Both the position numbers and the translations under genes were made by a program. From Desulfovibrio sp. (lineage in GTDB: Bacteria; Desulfobacterota; Desulfovibrionia; Desulfovibrionales; Desulfovibrionaceae): a stretch of 12,282 bases of DNA. The notes under the pieces are model-generated. The model had not been told where the DNA came from. It saw only the letters and a program-made list of their open reading frames with translations, and did no database searches. The stretch lies in the NCBI GenBank assembly GCA_031270875.1, contig JAISXC010000118.1:1-12282 (forward strand), in the 5' to 3' direction. Position 1 is the first letter of the stretch. Every line of letters begins with the position of its first letter. This document shows positions 1-6,857 of the stretch, one piece after another.

Positions 1-731
1 TCAAAAGCTGCGCGAATATCTTCGCTCCCTATTACCGCCAGCTTGACAGCGCCTTTGCCGTCTCGAAGGGCCTGGAGGCCGAAAAATACTTCAACGGCGC
101 CCCGATGGAAGACATCATGCATTCCTTCGAGCATTATGTGAAGAATTTCAACCACGGCAGACCATTTATCCTGGCCGGTCACTCGCAGGGTTCCATCATG
201 CTGCGCGGGATTTTGTCCGGCTATATGAGGGAGCATCCGGACAGTTACCGACGCATGATTGCCGCCTATGCCGTCGGCGTGCCGTTCACCCGCGGGGATT
301 ATGCGAAAAATCCGCACCTGAGGGCGGCGGAAAATGCCGAGGATGTGGGAGTCATCATTTCCTACAACACTGAAGCGCCAAGAGTTGAAGGAGTGAATCC
401 GTTCTCAAACCCCGAGGCGGTCACCATCAACCCCATTTCCTGGACGACGGGCGGGGACAGAGCTCCCGCCCGCGACAGCCTGGGATCCATAATCGTGCGA
501 CCCGACGGAACATTTGAAAAGGCCGAGCGTCTCGCGGACGCGAAAATAAATCCGGAACGCGGAACAGTCATCTGCTCGACGGTGCCCCCCGAACAATTCG
601 GCTCAAGCGGAGAGTCAACCGCGTACTTCCCGTACGGCGTGCTGCATGAAAATGACATCCCGCTTTACTACTTCGACCTTCGGGCGAACGCGGAACTGAG
701 AATACGGAAATATTTCCTGAAGCGCCCATGA
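1..731 (+). CDS. DUF3089-type alpha/beta-hydrolase, 3' part (5' end outside window)
   Basis: An open frame runs from the left edge (first full codon at base 3) to a TGA at 729-731, giving 242 visible residues. The beginning of the protein is missing. The ATG at 105 is internal, because clear protein sequence (NIFAPYYRQ, then a charged stretch) precedes it in frame. A nucleophile elbow GHSQG lies at visible residues 59-63, with Ser61 as the likely nucleophile. Near the C-terminus an LHxxD motif (His about 215) is followed by LRANAELR, the usual end of DUF3089 proteins; this His is the probable catalytic base. The family is an alpha/beta-hydrolase fold whose natural substrates are largely unknown, so only a serine-hydrolase role is inferred. 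Any secretion signal would lie outside the window. It converges on the transglycosylase gene, 52 bases away, and no clear terminator was seen in that gap. Confidence 0.8.
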   Translation, partial: KSCANIFAPYYRQLDSAFAVSKGLEAEKYFNGAPMEDIMHSFEHYVKNFNHGRPFILAGHSQGSIMLRGILSGYMREHPDSYRRMIAAYAVGVPFTRGDYAKNPHLRAAENAEDVGVIISYNTEAPRVEGVNPFSNPEAVTINPISWTTGGDRAPARDSLGSIIVRPDGTFEKAERLADAKINPERGTVICSTVPPEQFGSSGESTAYFPYGVLHENDIPLYYFDLRANAELRIRKYFLKRP

Positions 732-783
732 GATCGACTCCGCATTCGCGCTTGCCCGTTTGCCGCAACAACCCTGAATGTTT

Positions 784-2172
784 TCACTGCATCACCACCA
801 GCGATGTTCCGACCCGTAGCGTCTTTTCGTCGACATTGTTCCAGCGCTTCAAATCATCCACACTCACGCTGTACCTGCGCGCGATGGCCCACAGGCTGTC
901 ATTGTTCCGCACGGTATGGAGCGTTCTGTCCGATCTTGTCACGGCGCCGGCGGCCTTCTGTCCGGCGCGGGGTTTGCCGCGTTTGTCCAGGGCCGCCACG
1001 GCGGCGGCGGACATGTCCACGTTGCGGGGCACGAGGATGGTTTGACCCGCCTGAAGCCTGGCATTGCCGGGATTGAGCGCCTTCAGCGTTTCAACGGGCA
1101 CCCTGGCGCGGCGGCTGATTTTTTCCCACGAATCCGCGGAGGACCGAACGCTGACGGGCTGCCAGCCGGCATAGGTACGGGAAGAACGCAAAAACCCGCT
1201 CGCCTGCCTGTCATGGACGGCAGGGAGATAGACAAAGCTTTGCTGGGCCGTGGAAGTGACGGGACGCCTGTGATGACGATTGTAAACGGCCAGTTCGCTC
1301 CGGCTCAGCCGGCACGCTTCGGCCAGGCCCGCAAGATCCGTCCCGGGTTGCGCCGTGTAGCGCAGCATGCATTGAGTTCTCTCGGGATGGATGGGTTCAA
1401 AGCCAAGCGCCGGAAGATTGTTCATGATCTTGGTGACGGCTATAAAGCGCGGCACATATTTCTGCGTTTCTTCCTTCAAACGCGCCTTGTCGTCAAGCAT
1501 GTGGTTTCTTTTCACAACTTCAAAAAAATTGCGCCCTCCCGTGCCTTCCAGCGCCTTGCCGATCTTTCCCTCTCCCGCATTGTACGCGGCGACGGCCGTG
1601 GGCCAGTCCCCAAAATAGCCGTAGAGCTTCTGCAGGTATGCGGCGGCCGCTTCCGTGGACTCATACGGGTCAAGACGCTCGTCCAGCCACCAGTCCAGGG
1701 TGAGGCCGTACTGTCTGCCGGTGGCGGGCATGAACTGCCATGCTCCGGCGGCCCCGACGGGTGATTTGGCGTCAACCCTGTATCCGCTTTCCACAATCGC
1801 CAGATAGGCAAGCTCCTCCGGCATGCCGCGCGAGCGGAAAACCTGGCGGGCAAAACTCAGGTAGGCCTCCGACCTTTTGGAAAAAGACGCCATGACCCCG
1901 CGGCCCTTTCGCAAAAAATACTTGTACTGCCGGACCACCTCCGACATGACCCCGACAGGCGCGCCGGCATCAATTTTGCTTGGGGTCTGCAATACGGCGC
2001 GTTCGGCGGGAGTCAACGGAGGCCCGTCATCACCTTCGGGAGCGACAAATACGGCGCGATGGCTGTCGTCCGAGTGACGGGTGGCGCAACCTCCCGCCAG
2101 CAGCAGACAGGCAAGGGCAATCAAGGCCAAGCCGGAAAACGGGGAAAGAATATATGTGTTCCGCCTGTGCAT
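784..2172 (-). CDS. mltD: MltD-like membrane-bound lytic murein transglycosylase with LysM domains
   Basis: A 462-residue lipoprotein predicted to cleave peptidoglycan glycan strands in the periplasm, forming 1,6-anhydro-muramyl ends. The start is set at 2172 because AGGAGG (2181-2186) lies 8 nt upstream. The ATG at 2178 is only 2 nt from it, and the longer open frame to 2346 adds an Arg-rich stretch ahead of the signal peptide. A hydrophobic signal (about residues 12-27) ends in LAGGC, with Cys29 as the lipidated residue. The SLT domain (about 80-215) shows the catalytic Glu in IVESGY (Glu128), then GAAGAWQFMPATGR and AAYNAGEGKIG. The C-terminal half holds a degenerate LysM-like segment (about 268-317) and two clearer LysM repeats (about 337-383 and 417-460), which bind peptidoglycan. 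This order, lipoprotein signal, SLT, LysM, matches E. coli MltD. It diverges from the methyltransferase gene, with 107 nt between the starts. The family is secure; the exact orthologue name is less so. Confidence 0.88.
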   Translation of the reverse strand: MHRRNTYILSPFSGLALIALACLLLAGGCATRHSDDSHRAVFVAPEGDDGPPLTPAERAVLQTPSKIDAGAPVGVMSEVVRQYKYFLRKGRGVMASFSKRSEAYLSFARQVFRSRGMPEELAYLAIVESGYRVDAKSPVGAAGAWQFMPATGRQYGLTLDWWLDERLDPYESTEAAAAYLQKLYGYFGDWPTAVAAYNAGEGKIGKALEGTGGRNFFEVVKRNHMLDDKARLKEETQKYVPRFIAVTKIMNNLPALGFEPIHPERTQCMLRYTAQPGTDLAGLAEACRLSRSELAVYNRHHRRPVTSTAQQSFVYLPAVHDRQASGFLRSSRTYAGWQPVSVRSSADSWEKISRRARVPVETLKALNPGNARLQAGQTILVPRNVDMSAAAVAALDKRGKPRAGQKAAGAVTRSDRTLHTVRNNDSLWAIARRYSVSVDDLKRWNNVDEKTLRVGTSLVVMQ

Positions 2173-2180
2173 CGTCATTT

Positions 2181-2186
2181 CCTCCT
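2181..2186 (-). promoter_or_regulatory. Shine-Dalgarno of the lytic transglycosylase, decides its start
   Basis: A full AGGAGG on the minus strand lies 8 nt before the ATG at 2172 and 2 nt before the ATG at 2178. The spacing favours the inner ATG, which places the signal peptide at the N-terminus. Confidence 0.75.
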
Positions 2187-2279
2187 GCTTGCGCCGCGGC
2201 CCAAAAATGCGTACCAGACGGGCAGAGAGTCCAACAACGGCGGTTACGGACGCCGCCGCGTTCCACCCCGGAGGCCGAC

Positions 2280-3110
2280 ATGCAACGTTCTTTCGACAAG
2301 ACCGCCGTGCTGCCGGGCATAAAGCCCGTACTGGAGCTGCTTTCACGCGATCCCGGACGCATAGACCTTGTTTACTGCAAAAAGGGTCTGCGCAGCCGTG
2401 AAGCGCTGGAAGCGCAAAATCTCTGCCGCCAAAACGGCCTACGTTTCACCCTGGTGGAACAGGCGGCGCTCGACCGTCTGTGCCGTAACTCGCAACGGGA
2501 ACAACACGCTGTGTCCCATCAGGGCATTGTGGCGCGTCTGTCCATGAGCGCCTTTTGCAATCTTGACGACCTGCTCTCGCTCGCGGCAGGCGCGCCGCTG
2601 CCTGTCGTGCTGGCCCTTGATCAGGTGCAGGATCCCGGCAACGTGGGCGCCCTTGCCCGCACCCTTTACATCCTGGGGGGGGCCGGCATCATTTTGCCCC
2701 TGCACAACGCCGCCCGCCTTGGACCGTCCGCCCACAAGGCCGCGGCCGGCGCGCTGGCGCATCTGCCCTTGGCGCGCGTGGCAAACCTTGGGCATGCCCT
2801 GGACAGAGCCGAGGAATCGGGGTTTGCCGTTTACGGAACCGGCTGCGGGGGCAAATCCGCCTGCCGGCCCACGCGCGACGCCTTTGCCGAAGCGCTGCGG
2901 CTGCCCGCCGTGCTCGCGCTCGGCAACGAGCAGAAAGGCCTGCGCCCCGGCATTGCGAAACGTTGCGGCTGCCTGTTGCGCATTCCCCAGGCGCGTGCCT
3001 TCGACTCTTTCAATGTGGCCCAGGCCGGTGCCATTCTGCTTGGTCTTGCCGCTGCGGACCAGTCACGTTCCTCTGCTGTCTCTTTCGGACAGACTGCAGG
3101 AAAGCAATAG
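2280..3110 (+). CDS. rlmB: SpoU/TrmH-family rRNA 2'-O-methyltransferase, RlmB-like
   Basis: A 276-residue SPOUT-class methyltransferase that transfers a methyl group from S-adenosylmethionine to a ribose 2'-OH. RlmB targets G2251 in 23S rRNA. The start at 2280 has GGAGG (2270-2274) 5 nt upstream and begins at the substrate-binding domain (VLPGIKPVLELL, about residues 10-21; HQGIVA at 80-85). The longer open frame upstream runs antisense to the transglycosylase and is not coding. All three SpoU motifs are visible: motif 1 DQVQDPGNVGALART (114-128), motif 2 LGNEQKGL (214-221), and motif 3 IPQARAFDSFNVAQAGAI (235-252). In motif 3 the usual Met of IPM is Gln, and SLN reads SFN. The methyltransferase domain adopts the knotted SPOUT fold. 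The gene appears monocistronic and ends about 60 nt before a strong hairpin terminator. A related TrmH-family enzyme with a different target base cannot be excluded. Confidence 0.87.
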   Translation: MQRSFDKTAVLPGIKPVLELLSRDPGRIDLVYCKKGLRSREALEAQNLCRQNGLRFTLVEQAALDRLCRNSQREQHAVSHQGIVARLSMSAFCNLDDLLSLAAGAPLPVVLALDQVQDPGNVGALARTLYILGGAGIILPLHNAARLGPSAHKAAAGALAHLPLARVANLGHALDRAEESGFAVYGTGCGGKSACRPTRDAFAEALRLPAVLALGNEQKGLRPGIAKRCGCLLRIPQARAFDSFNVAQAGAILLGLAAADQSRSSAVSFGQTAGKQ

Positions 3111-3169
3111 GGCAAAATTTAGACTCTGTTGCTGCAATACAACTATGCTCTGCCGCGACAATCGGATAT

Positions 3170-3208
3170 AACAAAAAAAAGGACGCGTAGAACGCGTCCT
3201 TTTTTGTT
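3170..3208. terminator. Bidirectional intrinsic terminator between rlmB and fliQ
   Basis: GGACGCGT (3181-3188), loop AGA, ACGCGTCC (3192-3199) forms a perfect 8-bp GC-rich stem. It is preceded by eight A (3173-3180) and followed by six T (3200-3205), so a U-tract follows the hairpin in either direction. It sits between convergent rlmB (ends 3110) and fliQ (ends 3345) and can serve both transcripts. Confidence 0.9.
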
Positions 3209-3235
3209 ATTCAGGATATTGCAGTGATTTTTTCT

Positions 3236-3284
3236 AGAATTTCTCTAAATTCTGACCCCAATTACCCCCGGAATCCATTTCCGG
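3236..3284. repeat. Two small perfect hairpins in the fliQ 3' region
   Basis: AGAATTT (3236-3242), CTCT, AAATTCT (3247-3253) and CCGGAA (3268-3273), TCCAT, TTCCGG (3279-3284) are perfect inverted repeats. They lie in the non-coding stretch between the terminator and the fliQ stop. Neither has a U-tract in the fliQ direction, so they are not terminators in their own right. They may be 3' mRNA structure or chance. The rest of 3111-3344 shows no gene. Confidence 0.5.
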
Positions 3285-3344
3285 CACCGGCATACATGGT
3301 TCTCAAACCTCCAAACATGTTTTCCGGACGAAACCGATTCCGCT

Positions 3345-3614
3345 TTATCTGATATAGGAAGGAATATTGACGAACACCTCCCGCGTGAACGTGAGCATGC
3401 GCTCCATAAGCCAGGGCATGGCCAGGAGGAGGGTGACAAACATGCAAACGATTTTGGGAATAAACGTCAACGTCATCTCCTGGATCTGCGTGGCGGCCTG
3501 GATCACGCTCACCAGCACGCCGACGCCAAGCCCCACCCCAAGCATGGGCAGCGCCATCATAAGGGCCAGTTCTATGGCCTGCCTGCCGAAACCGATGACA
3601 AAATCCTGCGTCAT
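3345..3614 (-). CDS. fliQ: Flagellar type III export gate protein FliQ
   Basis: An 89-residue inner-membrane protein, the normal length for FliQ. FliQ assembles with FliP and FliR into the helical export gate at the base of the flagellum. It has the two expected hydrophobic helices (about residues 15-42 and 50-75), the first containing the Gly-rich LGVGLGVGVLVSVIQAATQI and followed by QEMTLTFIPKI, which is highly typical of the family. The start has AGGAG about 7 nt upstream. It is the last gene of the operon, 31 nt after fliP. fliR, flhB and flhA do not follow and must be elsewhere, since the export gate needs them. Identification is secure. Confidence 0.96.
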   Translation of the reverse strand: MTQDFVIGFGRQAIELALMMALPMLGVGLGVGVLVSVIQAATQIQEMTLTFIPKIVCMFVTLLLAMPWLMERMLTFTREVFVNIPSYIR

Positions 3615-3645
3615 ACCCTCTCTCCTATTGTAAGATTATCGCGAC

Positions 3646-4440
3646 CTAAAGCAAAAAACTGTTCACCAGCGAGCCCACAAGCAGATTCCATCCGTCCACC
3701 ATGACGAAAAGCAGAAGTTTGAACGGCATGGACACCATCATCGGCGGCAGCATCATCATGCCCATGGCCAACAGCACGCTGGAAATGACCATGTCCAGCA
3801 CCAGAAAGGGAATATAGATAAGAAAGCCTATGCTGAAGGCCGTCTTGAGTTCGCTTATCACATAGGCGGCGGCCAGCATCATGGTGGGAACGTCTTCCTT
3901 GCTTCCGGGGGCTTCCATCTGGCTTATGGAATAGAAGAGGGAAAGGTCTTTCTCGCGCGTGTGCTTGAACATAAAGGTCCGCATGGGGGACTGCGCCCTG
4001 TCAAGGGCATCCCTGTAGTCGATTTGTTCCTTCAGGTATGGTTGCAGGGCGTCATCGTTGATCTTCTGGCCCACGGGAAACATGATCACCACCGTCATAA
4101 AAATGGCAAGACTGGCCAGAACCTGTGTCGGAGGCAGCTGCTGCACCCCCATGGCCTGCCGCAAGAAGCTGAAAACAATAATGATCCGCGTAAAACTTGT
4201 GACCGTCAACATTATGGCCGGCGCAACGGAAAGCACAGTGAGCAGAAAAAGAATTTCCAGCAGCACCGAAACCTTGTCCGGAGAAGGCGCGCCGCCGGCC
4301 AGGGTGAGCTGCAGGGCTGGAATGGAGAGATCCTGCGCCGCGAAAGCGTCAGTCGTCAGCAGAAGACAGGCCGCGATCAGCGGACCCGCCGTTTTTAACC
4401 TGTTCCATGATATGCCCGAAATCTGCCCCATGCGGTTCAT
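3646..4440 (-). CDS. fliP: Flagellar type III export gate protein FliP
   Basis: A 264-residue core component of the flagellar export gate. It begins with a cleavable signal sequence: a basic N-region, the hydrophobic core PLIAACLLL, and likely cleavage after AFA near residue 34. This is usual for FliP. Diagnostic stretches are SFTRIIIVFSFLRQAMGVQQ, PTQVLASLAIFMT and, near the C-terminus, LVLDMVISSVLLAMGMMMLP followed by LPFK-like SMPFKLLLFVMVDGW. There are four membrane helices after the signal. The start at 4440 is supported by AGAGGAG (4451-4457) 10 nt upstream. Both this site and the first 92 nt of the gene lie within fliO, so the signal-peptide N-region is encoded by DNA also read as the FliO tail. 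The FliP family is secure. Confidence 0.96.
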   Translation of the reverse strand: MNRMGQISGISWNRLKTAGPLIAACLLLTTDAFAAQDLSIPALQLTLAGGAPSPDKVSVLLEILFLLTVLSVAPAIMLTVTSFTRIIIVFSFLRQAMGVQQLPPTQVLASLAIFMTVVIMFPVGQKINDDALQPYLKEQIDYRDALDRAQSPMRTFMFKHTREKDLSLFYSISQMEAPGSKEDVPTMMLAAAYVISELKTAFSIGFLIYIPFLVLDMVISSVLLAMGMMMLPPMMVSMPFKLLLFVMVDGWNLLVGSLVNSFLL

Positions 4441-4810
4441 GATACGCTTTCTCCTCTGTCAGAAGGGTGATCTGGCGGTCTGTGACCCCCAGCAGCAATC
4501 TTCTATTCAAAAAGCGTACCACCATAAGCCCCTTGCGCGGGCCAAGCGGCATCTGGGCTTCCATAACCAGCGCGTCGCGCGGCAGCGCCCCCGGGCGCGG
4601 CAGAAAGTTGAACCGCGCGTAACGGCGCACAAGCCACACGGCTCCCCATAGCAGGGCCAGAATCAAAAAAAGAACGCCTATGGCCTGAAGATAGCCTGTC
4701 AGTGAAAAGGCCGCCTGCCCGAGCTTTGCCCCCTCCTCAACGGCGGGCGCGACGCTTTGCGCGACGGAGGCCGCATCCCGCGCGGCTGCCGCAAAAACAA
4801 GTCTATCCAA
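4349..4810 (-). CDS. fliO: Flagellar biosynthetic protein FliO, TTG start
   Basis: A 153-residue bitopic membrane protein. FliO acts as a scaffold for assembly of the FliP ring in the export gate. One membrane helix (about residues 43-63, GVLFLILALLWGAVWLV) follows a short Ala-rich N-terminal region. After it comes the cytoplasmic beta-rich FliO domain, with MEAQMPLGPRKGLMVVRFLNRRLLLGVTDRQITLL-type spacing that strongly resembles the family. The start codon is TTG at 4810-4808, overlapping the last 8 nt of fliN; a GGGTG lies about 7 nt upstream. The hydrophilic C-terminal tail (about residue 123 on) overlaps fliP by 92 nt in another frame. FliO is poorly conserved, but its position between fliN and fliP and its architecture fit well. 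The exact start is less certain. Confidence 0.88.
   Translation of the reverse strand: MDRLVFAAAARDAASVAQSVAPAVEEGAKLGQAAFSLTGYLQAIGVLFLILALLWGAVWLVRRYARFNFLPRPGALPRDALVMEAQMPLGPRKGLMVVRFLNRRLLLGVTDRQITLLTEEKAYHEPHGADFGHIMEQVKNGGSADRGLSSADD
4451..4457 (-). promoter_or_regulatory. Shine-Dalgarno of fliP, inside the fliO coding region
   Basis: AGAGGAG on the minus strand, with 10 nt to the ATG at 4440. It supports the upstream fliP start and therefore the long fliO/fliP overlap. Confidence 0.65.
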
Positions 4811-5348
4811 GTTGTTTCACCCTTTCTATGGGGCTGATGATATCCGTCAGCCTCACGCCGAATTTCTCGTTGATGACGACCGCCTCCCCCCGCGCCACAA
4901 GCTTTCCGTTGACGTAAATCTCCAACGGTTCGCCCGCAAGCTTGTTCAGTTCCACAACCGAGCCCTGGCCAAGCTGCAAAAGCTCGTTGATGAGCAGGCG
5001 CGTGCGGCCAAGCTCGGCCGACACTTCCAGCGGAATGTCCAGGATAAAATCCAGTTCGCGCTTGAGGTTGTTGTCCTTGGGCTGCCGGGCCGTTTCCGTC
5101 ATATCCTTGAAATGGGCATCCTGAACCGGAACGCTGAGCGAAGACGCCGCCCCGCCGCCGGAGTCCACGGATTTTTCCTTCTCCTCGGCAGCCAGGGCCT
5201 CGGCCCACTGCGCGGCCAAAGCGTCATCGTCCGCGGCGCCTCCGCCGGATGCCCGCCCCGCCGGAGCCCCATCGGCCTTGACGGCCTCGCCTTCCTCAAG
5301 CTGGGCCGCCCACGCGGCGGCCATCGCGTCCTGATCTTCCTGTGACAT
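4803..5348 (-). CDS. fliN: Flagellar motor switch protein FliN
   Basis: A 181-residue C-ring protein that, with FliM and FliG, sets rotation direction and helps dock export substrates. The start at 5348 has GAGG 6 nt upstream; the ATG at 5360 overlaps that ribosome site and is less likely. The SpoA (C-ring) domain occupies about residues 100-176, with FILDIPLEVSAELGRTRL, GSVVELNKLAGEPLEIYVNG and GVRLTDIISPIERV, all characteristic. The N-terminal 95 residues are an acidic, Ala/Gly-rich extension carrying two copies of a DA(M/L)AAxWAxxL motif (residues 7-17 and 42-52). It follows fliL by 60 nt and overlaps fliO by 8 nt. fliM is absent from this operon. Confidence 0.94.
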   Translation of the reverse strand: MSQEDQDAMAAAWAAQLEEGEAVKADGAPAGRASGGGAADDDALAAQWAEALAAEEKEKSVDSGGGAASSLSVPVQDAHFKDMTETARQPKDNNLKRELDFILDIPLEVSAELGRTRLLINELLQLGQGSVVELNKLAGEPLEIYVNGKLVARGEAVVINEKFGVRLTDIISPIERVKQLG

Positions 5349-5408
5349 GCCGCACCTCATGCATGCTTTTCCGTGTCACTGCCGCGTGGCAGCACAAAAA
5401 ACCATCCG

Positions 5409-6050
5409 TCACTCCACCACAAAATCCGTAAAATACACCCGAATGACGCGCTGCGCGCCGAAAATCTGATTCAAACGCGCGGCCACTTCGGCCTTGAGCA
5501 GCACCTTCCCGTCCGGCGTCGCTATGTCGTCATAATTTTTCCCCGCCAGCAGCATGATGACGGCATCGCGGATACGCGGAGCCTGCGCCTTGATGTCCCT
5601 GGAGACGTCGCCGTTGACTTCCACTTCCATCGCCAGTTTGAGATATCTCCGCCCCCCGGGATCAGCGAGATTGACCGTCACCGGCGGCAGGGGCAAAACC
5701 ATGCCGGCGCTTCTGGGCAAATCGCCCCGCGCCTCAATAAGCGCCCCGCCCGCCCCGTCCGGAGCGGCGCCGGTTCTCCCGGTTTCACCGGGACCGGCCC
5801 TCTTGTCCGCGGGGCCGCCCGCAACTTGCGCCGCGCCCTGCGCGGAGCCGCCATCGGCCGCGGCAGGCGCGCGCGCGTCAACAGGCTTGCGCAGATACAG
5901 CCACCAGTAGCCGCCAAAACCGGCCCCGCTGAGGGTTATCAGCAGAATCGCCAAAATAATGACAAGGCGCTTGACTTTTAATTTCTTTTTAGGCTCAGCC
6001 TGCGCCGCGGGCAGGGGCTGCGCCTCTTTGACGCTGGTCTTGGGCGGCAT
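5409..6050 (-). CDS. fliL: Flagellar basal body-associated protein FliL
   Basis: A 213-residue single-pass inner-membrane protein of the stator surroundings. FliL forms rings around MotAB in other bacteria and supports torque. Residues 20-28 are Lys/Arg-rich, followed by a membrane helix (about 28-50) ending in WWLYLRK. A Gly/Ala/Pro-rich linker (about 58-110) precedes the periplasmic FliL domain (about 118-213), which shows LPPVTVNLADPGGRRYLKLA, the RDIKAQAPRIRDAVIMLL helix and the usual C-terminal VYFTDFVVE. The start at 6050 is preferred, with a GGGGG ribosome site about 5 nt upstream; a TTG at 6062 would be an alternative. It lies 13 nt after yggS and so is probably co-transcribed. The long low-complexity linker is somewhat unusual. 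Confidence 0.93.
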   Translation of the reverse strand: MPPKTSVKEAQPLPAAQAEPKKKLKVKRLVIILAILLITLSGAGFGGYWWLYLRKPVDARAPAAADGGSAQGAAQVAGGPADKRAGPGETGRTGAAPDGAGGALIEARGDLPRSAGMVLPLPPVTVNLADPGGRRYLKLAMEVEVNGDVSRDIKAQAPRIRDAVIMLLAGKNYDDIATPDGKVLLKAEVAARLNQIFGAQRVIRVYFTDFVVE

Positions 6051-6063
6051 AGATTCCCCCAAA

Positions 6064-6846
6064 TCATTTTCTGTTGCTCTGTTGTTGCATATTCTGTGCC
6101 AGCGGGCGCGGCCCGAAAATATCCGTGCCTATGCGCACCAGAGTCGCGCCTTCCGCCACGGCAGCCTCAAAGTCCCCGCTCATGCCCATGGAAAGTTCCG
6201 GCAAAGGCAAAAGGAGCCGCGCTCGCAAATTTTCACGAAGGGCGCAGAGTCGGGCAAAATGCGGCCTTGCCGCCTGCCCCGCGTCAAAGACCGGCGGCAG
6301 GCACATAAGCCCGCGCAGGTCAAGATGCGGGCAGGCCTGTACAACGTACTCCGCCAGAGGCGGCAGATCCTCAGCCGTGACTCCCGACTTTTGCGCCTCC
6401 GCCGCCAGATTGACCTGTATGAGCACGGATTGCCGCTGCCCGGCGGAGGCGAGACGCCGCTCAAGGGCGTCAGCCAGTCCGCGCGAATCCAGGGAGTGGA
6501 TCAGCGCGAAACTCCCGGCTGCCTGCGCGGCTTTGCGGCTTTGAAGATGCCCGATGAAATGCCAGCGCAATTCACATTGCCCGAACCCCATTCGCGTCCC
6601 GCACGGCTCTTTTTGCTCCGCCGCCAGATGTCGCCGCTTTTGCAGGGCCTCCTGCACGTAATTCTCGCCGAAATCCTTCTGGCCGGCGGAGCAAAGAGCC
6701 GCGACCACGGCCGCGGAATGCAGTTTCGACACCGCCACAAGGACAACTTCTTCCCTGCTCCTCCCGGCGGCGTCGCAGGCGGCTTCAAGGCGCTCCAGCA
6801 CGCGCTCGTAACGGGAAAACAGACCGGCCCTGTCCACGCACGACAT
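6064..6846 (-). CDS. yggS: YggS/PROSC-type pyridoxal 5'-phosphate homeostasis protein
   Basis: A 260-residue PLP-binding protein of the alanine-racemase-like TIM-barrel fold. The family has no proven enzymatic activity and affects vitamin B6 and amino-acid balance. The PLP lysine is in VAVSKLH (Lys41). Other hallmarks are FGENYVQE (59-66), WHFIGHLQSRK (95-105), IHSLDS (116-121), the MGMSGDFEAAV phosphate-binding region (220-230) and RIGTDIFG (238-245). The ATG at 6846 is chosen, 11 nt after the era stop. No clear Shine-Dalgarno precedes it, and coupling to era translation is likely. A short insert (about residues 73-90) before the WHFIGH motif makes it a little longer than the usual 225-235 residues. 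It sits between era and fliL on the same strand. Confidence 0.93.
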   Translation of the reverse strand: MSCVDRAGLFSRYERVLERLEAACDAAGRSREEVVLVAVSKLHSAAVVAALCSAGQKDFGENYVQEALQKRRHLAAEQKEPCGTRMGFGQCELRWHFIGHLQSRKAAQAAGSFALIHSLDSRGLADALERRLASAGQRQSVLIQVNLAAEAQKSGVTAEDLPPLAEYVVQACPHLDLRGLMCLPPVFDAGQAARPHFARLCALRENLRARLLLPLPELSMGMSGDFEAAVAEGATLVRIGTDIFGPRPLAQNMQQQSNRK

Positions 6847-6857
6847 CCGCGGCACGG

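Noticed and set aside
916..1764. Long plus-strand open frame of 282 codons
   Set aside because: It lies fully antisense to the lytic transglycosylase, whose SLT and LysM motifs are clear. The translated sequence has no recognisable domain and reflects GC-rich codon bias.
2173..2346. Longer N-terminus for the lytic transglycosylase, starting at 2346
   Set aside because: It would add 58 Arg-rich residues ahead of a lipoprotein signal and overlap the rlmB start; the AGGAGG at 2181-2186 supports the start at 2172.
3249..3264. AATTGGGGTCAGAATT-like string on the minus strand, resembling the TGGGGTCAG ends seen near some transposon-related repeats
   Set aside because: There is no second inverted copy, no target duplication and no transposase in the window; 16 bases alone cannot support a mobile element.
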